Shown here one piece after another: positions 26,758 to 40,860 of a stretch of 64,000 nt of DNA. The stretch is taken from assembly GCF_050947875.1 (NCBI RefSeq), contig NC_134572.1:131966605-132030604 (forward strand), in the 5' to 3' direction. This DNA comes from Dermacentor variabilis. Taxonomy: Eukaryota > Arthropoda > Arachnida > Ixodida > Ixodidae. A program made the position numbers and the translations under genes. The notes under the pieces are model-generated. The model did no database searches, was not told where the DNA came from, and saw only the letters and a program-made list of their open reading frames with translations. Numbering within the stretch: position 1 is the stretch's first letter; every line of letters begins with the position of its first letter.

Positions 26758-27150
26758 GGCTGCTCTGAATGCTGCTTTCTCTACTGCTTACTATTGTCTT
26801 GCCGCAAACTAACCCGGCAGCAACGACAACCACAATTACCAGCTCTGTTTCTGACACTAACAAAAGCCTGGCAAAGCTCAGAAGAAGAAAGTCCCGCACT
26901 CACCAAACCTCGCAGGCAGGAATTCCGCGCAGTCGTTCCGCTGCAGGCAACCAGTCGTCACACAGGGCTCGTTGCACTGCTCCCGGATCGTCGTTGAGCT
27001 GCTCAGCATACTGTCAACTGCATCGCTTTGCTGCTGGCCTCCGTTGTCGCTGTCTCACCGCTGGCAGACAGATGTTTGAAGTCGTAGGCGATCTCACCGC
27101 TGGCAACCAGATGTTTGAAGTCGGAGGCGATCTCACCGCTGCCAACCAGA
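26758..27150 (-). other. 5' leader of element 2
   Basis: About 393 bases between LTR and gag ATG. It is 39 bases longer than in element 1, through one additional primer-region repeat. Confidence 0.75.
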
Positions 27151-27156
27151 TATTTG
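27049..27156 (-). promoter_or_regulatory. Primer-binding region, three tandem tRNA-Leu-like repeats (element 2)
   Basis: Two full 39-bp units (27118-27156 and 27079-27117) and one partial unit (27049-27078) each contain, on the element strand, a CAAA(C/T)ATCTG block followed by a GCAGCGGTGAGA-like block. The first unit straddles the LTR end, so the inner units imitate the LTR/primer-site junction. Only the first is correctly placed for priming. Confidence 0.65.
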
Positions 27157-27931
27157 GATCCGACTGCTGGTACGATCTGTTGGGAACTCGGCGCTGACGC
27201 CCGTGGTTGTACCTGGGTCGCAAGCCCCAAGGGTAGCGTTGGCCTGGCGGCCTGGGGTACAACTCGAAGCATCCGAAGGTCCCGGCAAAGCATGAGTCGA
27301 CTGGTAACAACGAAACAACTTGTTTATTTTAACATCGCAAAGAGTTGGCGGTCAGGTTTGACCGAAGTAGAGAGACGGGAGAGCACTTCACTCAGCAGAA
27401 GAAATCGGAGCCCTCCTCTGGCGTCCGGGGGCAGCTGTTTTTATACTCTCGCAGTTGAGGGCAAGAAGGAACCCCTCAAAAGACGAGCACGTGAATGTAC
27501 AATGGGCTAATGGTGACGCACACTGTCGTAGCGACGCCGTAGCACCATGTCGTGGCGCTGCGCACGATCTCGTAGCACCTGGTCGTGGCGCTGCGCAGCA
27601 CACTGTCGTGGCGCTGCCGGTCGGACACAATGACTGTAACGAGAAGATGGTCCCTGCTTTGGCATCGCCTGTTTCGGGCACAATGACTGGAACGAGATCC
27701 CTGCTTTGGCATCGCCTGTTTCGGGCCCAATAACTGGAATGAGATCCCTGCTTTGGCATCGCCTGTTTCGGGCACAATGACTGGAACGAAATCCCTAGGC
27801 GGTCGCATCGCCGCAGACGCGCCTGGAAACACCTGGCGATGAGTGTTGCGGTGACGACGATCGGGCCAAAATGTCCGCCGCCCCGCCGCCGTCGCGCCGG
27901 CAAAACCACGTGTCGCAGGCGAAACGCAACA
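27151..27931 (-). repeat. 5' LTR of element 2 (781 bp)
   Basis: Appears identical to the left LTR. The minus-strand TATA box is at plus 27438-27445 and AATAAA at plus 27323-27328. The expected transcription start is near 27410, running leftward. Confidence 0.95.
27438..27445 (-). promoter_or_regulatory. TATA box of element 2 5' LTR
   Basis: TATAAAAA on the minus strand in the same context as in element 1, about 110 bases before AATAAA. Confidence 0.7.
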
Positions 27932-27935
27932 GCTG
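27932..27935. repeat. Target site duplication of element 2 (right)
   Basis: GCTG, matching 21065-21068. Confidence 0.88.
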
Positions 27936-28149
27936 ATTCAGTGTTTCTTTTTGCGTATATATTGGCCACACACCGGCTTATTTTATGCTCATGACATGGC
28001 GTAGAGTGTCCACCACAGTAGGCACAGCACCGGTGAAAATCTAGGGGCAAGTGACGTGTGGGAGGCAGCGCGCTCATTTTATACACTGATGACGTGGCGC
28101 CACCTCCTCCCCATTGGCTGCGCAGTCACGTGGCCAATTACGTACGTAG

Positions 28150-28152
<3 letters not shown>

Positions 28153-28232
<80 letters not shown>
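28153..28232. repeat. (AT)n microsatellite
   Basis: About 80 bases of uninterrupted AT dinucleotides directly preceding the LINE relic. It may mark the 5' truncation point of that LINE. Confidence 0.95.
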
Positions 28233-28235
<3 letters not shown>

Positions 28236-29312
28236 AGATTATGAAAATGCACTTGATTCAGTAGAGACACCAGCAGTCGTGAAAGCGTTGCGTAATCAAC
28301 AAGTAGAGGAAGCATGCGCGAATATCTTGGGAAATATCTACAAAAGTTCCACAGCTACCATGGTTCTCCACAAAAAAATGGTAGAAAATTGCCTATCAAG
28401 AAAGGGGTCAGGCCAGGGGGACACAATCTCTTCAATGCTCTTCCCTGCATGCTTAGTATTCCGGCTATTAGACTGGGAATGCTTAGAAGGGAGGATCAAC
28501 GGCAAATATCCCAGCAACCTTCGGTTTGCAGATGACGTTGTCCTGTGCAGCAACACTGGCGGCGAATTACAACACATGATTGACGACCTTAACCAAGAAA
28601 GTGTAAGAGTGGGCTTGAAGATTAATATGCACAAGACAAAGTAACGTTCAATAACCTTCGGAAGGAACTGGAATTCAGGATCGCCAGTCAGTCTCTAGTC
28701 TGTGCAAAATTATGTTTATCTAGGTCAATGACTAACAAGAGACCATGATCATGAGAAGGCATTTCACAGAAGAATAAAAATGGGTTAGAGTGCATACGGC
28801 AGCCATTACCAAATCCTGACTGTGAGCTTACCACTGTCGTTGAAAAGAAAAGTGTACAACGCTTGCATTCTATACTGGTGCTAAGATATGGGGCAAAAAA
28901 TTCAAGGTTAACAAAGAAGCTCGAGAACAAGTTAAGGACCGCGCAAAGAGCGTTAGAATGCATAATGTAAGGCGTAACGTTAAGACACAACAAGTGAGCT
29001 GTGGGGATGAGAGAGCTAATGGGGATAGCCAATATTGTAGTTGACATCAAAAGAAAAAAAATGTGGAGCTGGGCACGCCATGTAATGCGTAAGGTGGATA
29101 ACCGGTACACCATTAGAGTTACAGAATGTGCCAATGGAAGGGAAGCGCAGTCGAAGACGGCGAAAAATTAGATGCGGTGATGAGATTAGGAAACATGCAG
29201 GCCCAAGTTGGAATCAGCTAGTGGAAAACGTGGCTTTCGTCCTGCAATTGGAGATGGCAGGAGAAGCCTTCGCCCTGCAGTGAACATTAAAAAAAATGAA
29301 TTTGTAAAATTG

Positions 29313-29349
<37 letters not shown>

Positions 29350-29352
29350 ATA
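28236..29352 (+). pseudogene. RTE-type LINE relic: reverse transcriptase and C-terminal region
   Basis: Decayed, 5'-truncated non-LTR retrotransposon. The readable frame from 28239 shows VDYENALDSVETPAVV, then SGQGDTISSMLF (RT block with a degraded GVRQGDTISP-like motif), then LRFADDVVLCSN around 28518-28552 (catalytic ADD), ending at a stop at 28642. Further blocks in shifted frames with stops follow to 29280, for example GHAM-like and IRCGDEIRKHAGPSWNQLV near 29165-29220. The 3' end is a (GCT)n(GAT)n tail (29317-29352), typical of RTE elements. The clade is judged from motif memory. Confidence 0.85.
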
Positions 29353-31975
29353 TGATAATCTGAAAGATACTGTCTTGAGTATAGGCGACTTGAGACACTG
29401 AGAGAAAGAGGAGAGGAATAATTCATTGATGCATTGAAATTGTGCCGCTGGGTATACATTGGCCTGAACAGACTTCAACACTGAGTATGTACAACTCAGC
29501 ATGTACAATTGCATTATATATGTGCCCGTTCTTATCCAATTTCCCAGTAGAAATGTGCCGCTGTAACGCGATGGGTACGGAGCCTCTAACCTACTTAGGT
29601 GTGTGTCGTCCTTCTCTGTGCATATATCTATCACCAAGATTCGTCCCTAGACAAGCATAATACGTCGCCTTCGTCCTTGTGACGCATACAGCTAACAGCT
29701 GCCGGCGACGAGTCTGTTCTCACGTCATCGGATACTGCTGCTACCGATCGCTAACTCCAACCAAGATTTGCGTAGTTTGGATCCCAACATAGTGTGTTTT
29801 TTCATTCTACAAGCTGTGAAGCACATGTGAAGAACAGAGAGAGAGAGAGAGAGACATACACCAGCAAACACATACCCTTACCGCTTCCTCCGTGCAGGGC
29901 AGCAAACTGCTACTAGTTTGTCCTCCGGTTAACCTCTCCAACTGTTGCTTCTGCTGTCCCTCTCTGCCGCAGAAGAATGAATTCACACGATACACAGAAG
30001 TTGGTGCCGGTCGCGCGTTAGCTCGCTGTTGTGAGCACCCATGGACCAACGTACGGAATAGCTATATTCAGCAGGCTTGAGCCTCTCAATATATACGATA
30101 GATATATATCGCGAGGGACAATATTTATTACGCGATATACTACATGACTACTATGACCAGTACTATGCTTGTTAACATAAGCACGATATCAGGTTTGCTC
30201 TTGTGAGAATTATGCTCGTAGGTAACTCTGGCATAGCACTAAAGTGAAGAATACGAAGGAAAAAGAACTTACTCACCTGGAAAGATATGTGGATGTGCAG
30301 CAGAAGACTTCTCGCCCAGTTGCTCGCCCTTACGACTCTCCGCAGGTTATCACCCTCGTCGTGTGGCCCGTAACGATGCACCGAGCGCAGGCCGCCAGGA
30401 GCTCTCGGCAGCTTATCCATTCAGTGAAGGCACGGTAAATGCCCAAAGTCAACAGATCCACTTTATAGCTAATGTTAAACCTCATACCAAAACACAGGTA
30501 CTGCAGCATACTTACTGTGTAGGCGGCGCTGGAAGGCACACAACTGCCTACCATGTGGCTCTTTTCTGCGAAGCCAGACAGAATCTGCGATATATTCTTT
30601 CCTGTCGTGCCTCATCGGTCCATTTAGCAAAAACGCTGGGTCACGAAGTCTGCTTTCGATATAATTCTGCTCTCCCTTTGTACCCTGACAAAAGTTGCCA
30701 GTGAGATTATAATTGAAATGTCATCTCAAGGGGCTTGCGGAACACGTCAATTCGAATTGCAAACATGTCTACTCGCAACAATAAATGACGACGACTGCCG
30801 GCATGCCATATTCTTTTTTTTTTCCATAGGGAGAGGAATCTAGATTCAGCTAGAAATGCTCACTGGTTTTGTTTGCACGCTGAAGCCAATTCTGTCTCTG
30901 ATCGCGTGACGACTTCCAAACAGCTCATGACTTTTAGTAGGCAGGCTTTCATGAGTTGTTGACTCCATGATTGTCCACAAAATTGTTAACGCGAACGTGT
31001 GCTCCAAGTTCCGCATTTGCATACTCACACAGTGTTTTCCAATGATTTATTTGCTCCACTACAGTCGTCTGACTGTATTCGCCTGTATTCGTATTAGCCA
31101 AAGGTCCCTCAACGCCATGGCATGCTTTTCGTCTGCTGCACTGGAAAAGTTGGATTTAAGTGAGTTTTCCATTCACTTTGGTTGAATAGAGCGACACACG
31201 AAATACGAAGTGCAAAGTGTTACGTAAGGGAGCACTCGTATACAGTGCAAGTTTCGCCTGCCGTCTGTTGTGCTGTTTAACCAGAATGTCTGCTGCGCCC
31301 CCCCCCCATGTTGTGCCTATTTTTCAAAAAGTGTACTAGCCCAATTTTTCTCTCTCCAACAATTTTCTCATTCCGTCTTATCACGTCTCGGCTAGCATTG
31401 GCCCTCTAGAAAGAATATCGGGTTGTGCAACGCCTAACGAAATCTTGCAGTTTCACCCTCAGAGCACTGCTTTAGTGAAACTATCTCTTCCCGGATCCAC
31501 AGTTACCATCACCAAGCATCAGTAGCTTTGGTCCACTTTAGCTAACGCTGTATACCGGGGAAATGATGTTTGTTCATAACACTGTTACGGAAGTGAGCAG
31601 TGGCTATTATTGTACGCTAACATATCGAACTAAATGTGACCACTCACCTCCGTAATGCCTTCCGCCAGGAGGGCGTTACCAAAATAAAGACGAAATCAAG
31701 AGCGCCAATTAACTTATATTGATATCCACGCTCCATATAGCAACTCCTACTTCGCGGAACAGTTTTGTATGGGAACTCTTATCGTCATAGCCCCCGTCGC
31801 TATTAATTGTCATCATTTACTCCTTAGAAATATTTCCGCACTTTACAGCAACTGTTTTTAGGCCTCTTTACAGCCATGTTACTTACAACTACCATTCGCA
31901 ATTCATGTTTCCATAGACAACTAATCATTATTTTGCATGGCACTTTTTGGTCATATTTGGTGTTTGTGCCACTAG
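29353..31975. other. Non-coding stretch
   Basis: No supportable gene. A short (GA)n tract lies at 29836-29853 and a poly-C run at about 31299-31307. Open frames are short and without domains. Confidence 0.55.
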
Positions 31976-31977
31976 AG

Positions 31978-32013
<36 letters not shown>

Positions 32014-32018
32014 GCCAG

Positions 32019-32052
<34 letters not shown>
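31976..32052. repeat. (ATCA)n tetranucleotide repeat
   Basis: About 77 bases of ATCA units with two variant units near 32012-32020. It could be the tail of a lost LINE, because the 51530-51552 LINE fragment also ends in a tetranucleotide tail. Confidence 0.9.
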
Positions 32053-33386
<1,334 letters not shown>

Positions 33387-33496
33387 ACAAAGGAAGGAAA
33401 AAGTAGAGAAGGAAAGGCAGGGAGGTTAACCAGTTTAGCGTAACCGGTTTGCTACCCTACACATGGGAGAGGGATGGGTGCGATGAAAGATGGGGA

Positions 33497-33571
<75 letters not shown>

Positions 33572-33812
33572 ACATAGTACAGCACACAAACATCGTCCGG
33601 TAGAGTCTATCAATCTGGCATTGTACGTGATAACACTGTCAGAGCCGCTTGTCCAATCCCGTCTCTTTCAAAAACCGAAGTAGTCCCTTCGTCGCCTTCA
33701 CCTGCGATGTCTTCTGTCGGCGGCATGTGAAAATCGTGTCGAGGGACAATGGTCTAGTGTCAAGGTGCGCGAGAACGGATGCCAGGGACTGTCGCTGAAC
33801 ATTAAACACAAA
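33387..33812 (-). mobile_element. LINE 3' untranslated end, minus orientation
   Basis: Nearly identical to 60795-61158: GGCAGGGAGGTTAACCAG, TTTGCTACCCTACAC, CGCTTGTCCAATCCCGTCTC, GTAGTCCCTTCGTC and GTCGAGGGACAATGGTC occur in the same order. In the second copy these blocks lie directly 3' of an RNase H-coding part, so this is the tail of the same LINE family, truncated at its 5' side. A (GA)n expansion (33500-33570) is inserted within the tail. Confidence 0.88.
33500..33570. repeat. (GA)n microsatellite inside the LINE tail
   Basis: About 71 bases of GA. The sister copy at 60912-60922 has only a few units, so the tract expanded after insertion or was longer in the parent. Confidence 0.95.
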
Positions 33813-36800
33813 AGGCAGTAACAGCTCAAGCAGCATTCAATTAAGAAAATGTAATACGCTGTTTTCGTCAAAAGAGCAATCGCTCAGCTACCAATATGGG
33901 TTCATTGGTAGTACAGGTATGTAATTAACCATGTGACCATGGTCGTCGCCGAAAGCTTGCTTTGTTTCTTTGGTAGTTCTTTTATACATATCATATAGCG
34001 GAATCCCACTGATATCAGCGAGTTCTTCTTGCGAAAGATGTGCTACCAAAAAGAAAATTGCAAATGCATTTAACGTTGATATTATGGGTGATTAATTTCA
34101 TATATTCCCGAATAATTCAGTGTATTGAAGTGTTTTCAGTTCTCAGCGGCATGTTCTATGCTAAACTTGATAGCCACCTTATTTGCAATCGCTCACGCAA
34201 CAGTTTTTGTGACAACGCATTAACCTCAGTATAAGTCGGTGTAACGAGTTCCAAGGACATCTGAAGCCTATTCCACTACCAGTCAACGAGAATACATCTA
34301 CTGCTCTGCTTGCGTCATCACAGTGGCCAGTCTCTTCGACACTGGCACAAAATGTCGCCATGATAATCCTTGAAAGAGAATATGTAGTTAAAGAGCTATT
34401 GGACCGTCGTAAACGTTGTCTATGTGATTACAGCATGAAGGTCTCTAATAATTATGTTTGCACATGTTATACGATCGATGAATAGATGCGTGATACGATC
34501 AAGTTCAAGATTATTTGAATTTATCAAAACATGATTGCAAAAAATGAATAAGCAGAAAAGAGTCCCGAGGTCAGGCGACCAACCTGAGGTCATATGTCTT
34601 TAGTTTTCATATAGGTTTAATGAAACTGATATAAAAGTGCACTGTTACTTTCAATACATTTATAATTGCCATTATATTAATTTAATAAGTGTTCAACGTC
34701 TTTAACAAATATATCAGCCAATCATTAGGAAACGTTTGAAAGTGCAGGTGCAACGAAAATATTTACTTTTTTCGTTGACTTACTTACCATGTATTTTCGA
34801 ATTGGAGGGTAACAACACAGATGTGCCCATTTGACCACATCAGAGTATGCTCCAATTCCAGGCTGTAAGACATGGCCAGAGGAAAATTGAGTTTTTGTTG
34901 ATTCAGTGTTTTACATATTTTTATTTCTGATGATGATCTATGTTGTGTATCTCACACTGCAAACTCTCAGGGCTTTGATTGCTGTTGTGTGTTGCTGGTT
35001 TGTGCATATAATGCCTAAAAATGAGTGTATACAGATATCGTGCGTGCATACACCAGCTTAAATTTTTGTATTCTCTTTACCATACTGGGCGCAAATAATG
35101 TGAACGTCACGGGACATATATTGACGTTTGTACCCTAATTATGCATGAACAAATGTTTGGAATCAACCGCTACTATACTGACCTGCCTGATGCCGGCCCT
35201 CTAGTGTCATGAAAATTTATTCTCGCAGCAGCGCAGAGTTTTGCATCGGAGATCTCCTGAATGTTTCACAATGCTATTATATTATAGCTCAAGTACTTAG
35301 CGCTGACACTGTACTGAGTTTCGATATACTTTTTTGTCAAGAATTAACCTAAGCTTTCAAACGCTCCAAGCAGGCTGACTTATTACTAACTGCGAAGTCT
35401 GGTGTGAGTTTCAGAAGTGTCTTCAGTTATATGGCCGTCAAGAACCCAAGCGTGTAATGTGCTCAGTAACGACGGATCTTACCGCATCCTAAGATATCAG
35501 ACAACATAAGTTGTTTATGCTTCAGAGAATGAGCATATTTGAAAGTTTCCTTTCGCAACTTTACAAAACTGGCTTCTATCATATAGTGCGTATAACTACC
35601 AAAATCTATGGCGCTTGCTATATGCTGCATTGCCTGCTTGCCTTAGACAAAGCCACACTTCCAACCTTTACCGCCCCTGAACCGCTCTCATATTTATTTT
35701 TATTTTCTCTTACAAGTAGAAACATTATGACGAAATGCTGCAAAGAGACGCATTTTGGCGTCCTTGAAAAGCAAAATATGGTACCCGGTCCAACTTTTCT
35801 TCAACTGCAAGGAGTTTCTTTTCGAGGAAGCCTGAAATGTCACCTCAGTGCCAAATCGCAATTGTAAGGTGGATGACAGTTTGTTCTTAGGTGAGGCCTG
35901 CAACACCCTGCGGATTTCCATGCAACGTGAACAAAAAGTGTGGAACAATCGCTCAGATTGCTACCATAGTGTGTTCTTCGGGTACTGCTGGCACACGGGT
36001 AAGTCAAACAGTTCGTAAACTACAGACAGAATAGGCAGACAAGGTGCTGTTGATTTCACACCCCTGCAGTTTACGAAGGGCGAGCAGAGTACAATACGAG
36101 TAGCTAATAGCCTGTACGTAGTGTTCGTTTCTAACGTCTCTGCCGAGTTTCTGCGTCCAGCTTATGCGTGTTTGCTATGCAGACGCAGACGTGGAATTTG
36201 CATTTGCAAAGATGTCACAACGAGTCTGCACTGCATGCTTAAGCGCATCGATAAGCACGTGGAACTGTGGACACCCCCTTTTAGTGGCCAGCATCTGTCA
36301 GCTCCACACAAGCCGAGAGGAAACAGATCCGCACGCGCAGACATCAGCGACGCACGTCTACATGCGCAGTCACTGTCGCCGCATGTGCATAATGTATACA
36401 GACGAGACATTTCACGTTCTGACTTACTTTTTTTTTTATTCAGTCATCGTTTACAGAAACGCAAACGCCTCCTCGCAAAACACAATAAGTTAAAACGAGA
36501 AAGTGCACGGGACAGGTGGTGAGCAGAAAGCAACTTTACATTGAAAAAAAAAAAAAGCCGAAAGAGTAAAGTGTAGAGATAGACAGATTTTACGCGGAAC
36601 AACAATGCCACCATCGGCACCAATATTCTGTATTTCCTTTTTTCCCGTCGTGCCTTCTGACAGCACAAGCGTGAACCACAGAGCTTCTAAGACCTACAAC
36701 ATCTGAAACATCCCGGCGCGAGCTCCATTTTTCTTTTTTTTTTTCTTTCTCTCTCTCTAAGGCGATGTGATGCAAAACCGAGAAATAAGCTATCCAAGCT

Positions 36801-39800
36801 CAGGCGCCGACATTCTTTTACCACTTCCCTCCTAAAATGTCGCGAAATCAGTTCACGACGTGGCGAGGACATAAGGCCTATATTCGGATACCCTGTTCGA
36901 TTGTGGAGCCTCGGCAGAAGCCGATGCCGCGTGTTGGCAAAGTCGAGGCGAAAAAAACGTAAGCACCAACAACGCAAATGTGCACGGCGTGTTCAGCCTC
37001 TCCGGAGTCTCCCGAGGCTTGCAGTAGAATGCGTGTAGAAACTGTACATAAGACGTCTTTAAAACCTGTACATAATTCGGGGAATCATATGTATATATAT
37101 ATATAATATATATTTATTTATAGACTGCTTTATTTATATATCTAACGTGGAGCATCTAGAAGAGCGAGAGAGAGAGAGTAAAAGAGAACGGTCTCTGCGA
37201 TGCTCCACGACCCTGATTTCTCCGATTGGTTTTGTCGCGTTTCCCTGTACATCCATCGCTTTGCGCATGCGTCGTGCAGCGTGCGCTACTGTCGAAGTTC
37301 TCTCTTTCCGATGCGCGCATGCGCGCGATCGGCGGCTTCAGCCCGCGCGATTCGGGCGATCGCGTTGAACGGCCTCTTATTTACACTGAGCAGTTAAAAA
37401 ACACACTCGCGAACGACGTCTGTCAATGTGCATTCTCAAAGAAAAGCGAAGACTCGTCATACAGGCGTGTATCAGACCGGGCGAATTTATTGACATTACG
37501 TGCGTTCGGGGCGTGTATTGTTAAGGAGGCAGGGCGTGCTCAGGCTTTGAAAGCATCTGCCATCCCGAATGCACTCGAGTGCGTTGACGTGACAACTCTT
37601 ACAATACGTGCCCCATGGCTCTCCAGTTGGTACATTGGTGTCATTAGAAAGTAAATTACGGGAGAAGCGGCCGCACGGCTGTCGGAGGACTGTCGAAATT
37701 TTGGTGCGCTGTCTCGACCGAAGGTATATCGCTCACTTTTATCAGCGTTTGCACGTTAGCTATTCTTTTTGCATGTAGCCTATGTTGTTTTGTTGGCCCG
37801 TATTCTGGGCTCCAAAAGTGGGGAAGGTGTCTGCAGTGTAAGAGGTTTGGAAACGCTATTTTCTTTTGAGCAACTGTCACACTATGCCGAGTAAAGATTT
37901 TAGTCACTGTGTACCTGTGGTGCAATCGGTAAGTGACAATTTACGACGTCCCTCCTGGTTTAGTAAAGGCAGAATGGGAGCCCTGGAAAGCGAAACGTCA
38001 TCTGTAGGAGCGCGGCGCTTCGTATAGACCAAGGTTGCTGTCGTGCAAACTAATTTCGTGAAGCTTTCTCCATTGAACCAATCCTGGAGAATGACCCACT
38101 TTGGAGGCGATAAGAGAATGCTAGATGAAGCAATTCAGCAACTTGACAGAAGGGGACAATGGCCAGAATGTAACTCGCTTTACCTATACTGGAACCCTCA
38201 GTATCTGCATTAGAACATCATTAATTTCTATGTTACATCGATTATTGTTTTGCAGCGACGAGGAAATCGTTGCAAGCTGGAACTTAGAATTCAGACTGCC
38301 GAGGATAAGTGCATGTTCGAAGATTTACGCTGCAGTGACGTCAAAACAAAGCTCTCGACTCCCTGCCAATGGTTAACTATCTGCTCAGATAGTCCACGTA
38401 ATGCAGATAAGGCAGGTCTCAACAACCAGCCTCATAAACTTTGTCATTCATAAGACATCTATGCAATTAAGTAAGACGCAGCCACTGCTCTCATTTCTGC
38501 ACTAGAGAACAAGAACTGTACTGTATACGCACGCTAATCGAGCGAGCAATACAAGGTTCCCCGGTACAAGCCCCAAGCTTTCTTTCTTCTTTTTTTTCTT
38601 ATTGATGGCTACAGTCTTCACGACTCTATATTGATGACGGCTTAGAGTGGTTGTCAGTGAACGACCGTGACCATTTACGTCATTCCCTCAGAAAGGCCAA
38701 TATTTTCACCCTGGTCCTCGCACATTACAATCGAAAATGCCAAGCTGTGTCCATTCCTGCCAAAGTAGTGACACCCTGCTTTAAGGTTAGCGTTTGCGTA
38801 ATCGCAAACTCAGTCGTGTGGATGTGGCATAAAGTACCTCCGAAAATATAAGATTCGCATTTAATGCAGCTTAAAACGCTTCTAAGTCAGCTAAAAATCT
38901 AATAAATATAATCAAGCGTGGATCAGCTGTCACACAGCCGCTTTTTACAGCGGATGTTCGAAGAGAGAACAGATGACGAAGTGTTGCGCGTACAGCTACA
39001 GCCTGGTCCTCCGCGTTTTGTTTGCGACAAGTGTAGCACATTTATTACCAAATCCCAAATGCTGCGTGCAGAAGTGCCTGTGGTGAAGCTGCGTGGTCAA
39101 CGATCAGCCAAAGGAAGGAGTTGAGGCACAGGTTAACTCCAGCATTTTATATGAGAATGTATGAGCACAGCCGTTTCAATCTATCACCCAAATAGCCAAT
39201 CTACATCCACTCCATGCGCAAGAACGATATCGGAGGTGAGCACAGACTCTTCAGTTTAGTTTGCAATATGGGCACGTTTTTGCTGCTTGGTATTTTCTGC
39301 GTGTTTATTTAAGGAACACGAAGGAAAGAACTATGATAATTTTCTTCTGCAATCAGAACCGGCTGACGAAAGATCTAGCACTCTGAAACAATTGCACGAG
39401 GAGGACTGCTGCCGTTGCACGCGTCACCACCAGGTGTTGCTAGTATAAGTATATGGTTTGTGACTTACAACAGTATAGCGCTCGGTCGCCCATGTCACTC
39501 TATCTGGAATAACTGAGTCGCTTGTGATCGGACAAGATGTCACGGCCCAGAGAAAAGTCCGAGACCCGGCAAGAACTCACGCCACGAATACTGTCCACGT
39601 GCGTAGCGTATTCAAATCGGCGGATACTTCGCGGGCGACCTTCGCGCGTTGAATGTAGATACCCTGTTCGAAACGACGACGCCAAAGCGTCGCCACGTTG
39701 TATAGTATAGCATAGACACTGTATAGAAGACACTGGTTCTGCCCCCGATGTGCACGAGAAAAATAAGGTAGCCAGAGAGCCAAAATAAAACAATAACAGC

Positions 39801-40624
39801 AACGGTATGTCACAAGAAATAAGAGGAAAAAAATGACGCAATGTACAAGGGTTCGTCGTCCCGGGGACGGAGAAAATAATAGAGCAGCACTTCACTTCCT
39901 GAATAACGGCGGCCGGGCCATATGCAGCGAGATAAAGAAAGAAAAAAAGAAAAATAAAGAACAAGATGGTCCCGGCAGAGAAAGACAATCAGCAGAAAAC
40001 ATCAGAAGAAACACACACACATACAAGTGGCATCAGAGAAAGAAAGACGCAGCCAGAATCGCATGCGTGCCAGAAAAAAAAAAAAAAAGTAAGAATGTTC
40101 GAATGGATCACAGTATGCGCACACGCTTATTTTTCATCACTGGGAGAGTCCATGCGCGTGTGCCCGCGCTCTCTCTATTTTTGTCGTCGGAGGTCCCTCG
40201 GACACACTGACACACTGGGGACAAGCAGTTCGCCGTTCGTCGCGTCCTCTGTCGGTGTCCTGTCGCCGGCTGTTCACTCACTGTCCGTTGAGGTTGGTGG
40301 GTGAGGGGGTGGGGATGCACGAGGGGTGAGGGGAGAAGGGCAGAGTGCAGCGGGCAGTTTGTAATCATCTTCCCCTTCGAGCTCAGTGCGACGGAGAAGG
40401 GACATTGCACTTTGATGAGCGAAGAAAAAAAAAAGTGGTCGCTCGGGTGAGCGTCTCTGTCTTCGGGCTTGTATGCCTTCTTGTGTTGTTTTCCCTTGAA
40501 GGCGCGCTAGCTGCTGCTGTTAGGACGCTGTGCAGACGGCCTTCGCGGATGGGCGCACCACCACGCTAGTGCCTTCTCCCACCAACATTCTCTCTCTCTC
40601 TCTCTCTCTTTCCATATAGTTATA
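33813..40624. other. Long non-coding stretch
   Basis: No supportable gene in about 6.8 kb. Sequence is AT-rich to about 36.0 kb. CG-richer patches occur at 36120-36400, 36820-37020 and 37190-37380. An AT-rich block lies at 37085-37145. Poly-A/T runs occur at 36542-36554 and 40075-40088, and a (CT)n tract near 40589-40609. A 68-codon frame at 38918-39124 reads FVCDKCSTFI but has no further support. Confidence 0.5.
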
Positions 40625-40860
40625 CCGAGGTAACTCAGTCAGCATGACGTTGCGCTACTGAGCACGAGGTCGCCGATTCGATCCCGACCGCGGCTTCCGC
40701 ATTCCGAAGGGGGCGGAATGCAAAAAACGCTCATCTACGGGGCTTGGCGTGCACGTGAAGAAGACCCAGGAGGTCAAAACTGATCCGGAATCATTCACAA
40801 CGGCGTGCCTAATAACCAGGTTGTGATTTTTGGCACTTGAAACCCCAGAATCAAATTTTT
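40625..40860 (+). mobile_element. Diverged tRNA-derived SINE
   Basis: Aligns by eye over its full length to the SINE at 18884: CTGAGCACGAGGTCGC, GATTCGATCCC (B-box-like), GGGGGCGGAATGC, GACCCAGGAGGTCAAAA, CGGCGTGCCTAATAACC and GGCACTTGAAACCCCA. Many substitutions and no clear target duplication indicate an old copy. Confidence 0.85.

Larger units (their letters stand above)
21069..27931 (-). mobile_element. Complete Ty3-type LTR retrotransposon, Gmr1-like domain order (element 2)
   Basis: A 6863-bp minus-strand element: 5' LTR 27151-27931, leader with a triplicated primer region, gag-pol 26757-22336, and 3' LTR 21069-21849. It is flanked by GCTG. I found no difference between the two 781-bp LTRs by eye, so it looks younger than element 1. 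It differs from element 1 mainly in the LTR U3 repeats, a 15-residue shorter coiled coil, an extra primer-region repeat, and a TA rather than TG at the plus-strand start of both LTRs. It is a separate insertion of the same family and not a segmental duplicate, because flanks and target duplications differ. Confidence 0.95.

Noticed and set aside
38918..39124. 68-codon frame with CDKC motif considered as a small zinc-binding protein
   Set aside because: A single CxxC pair without a second pair, no homologous context and no splice or promoter support.
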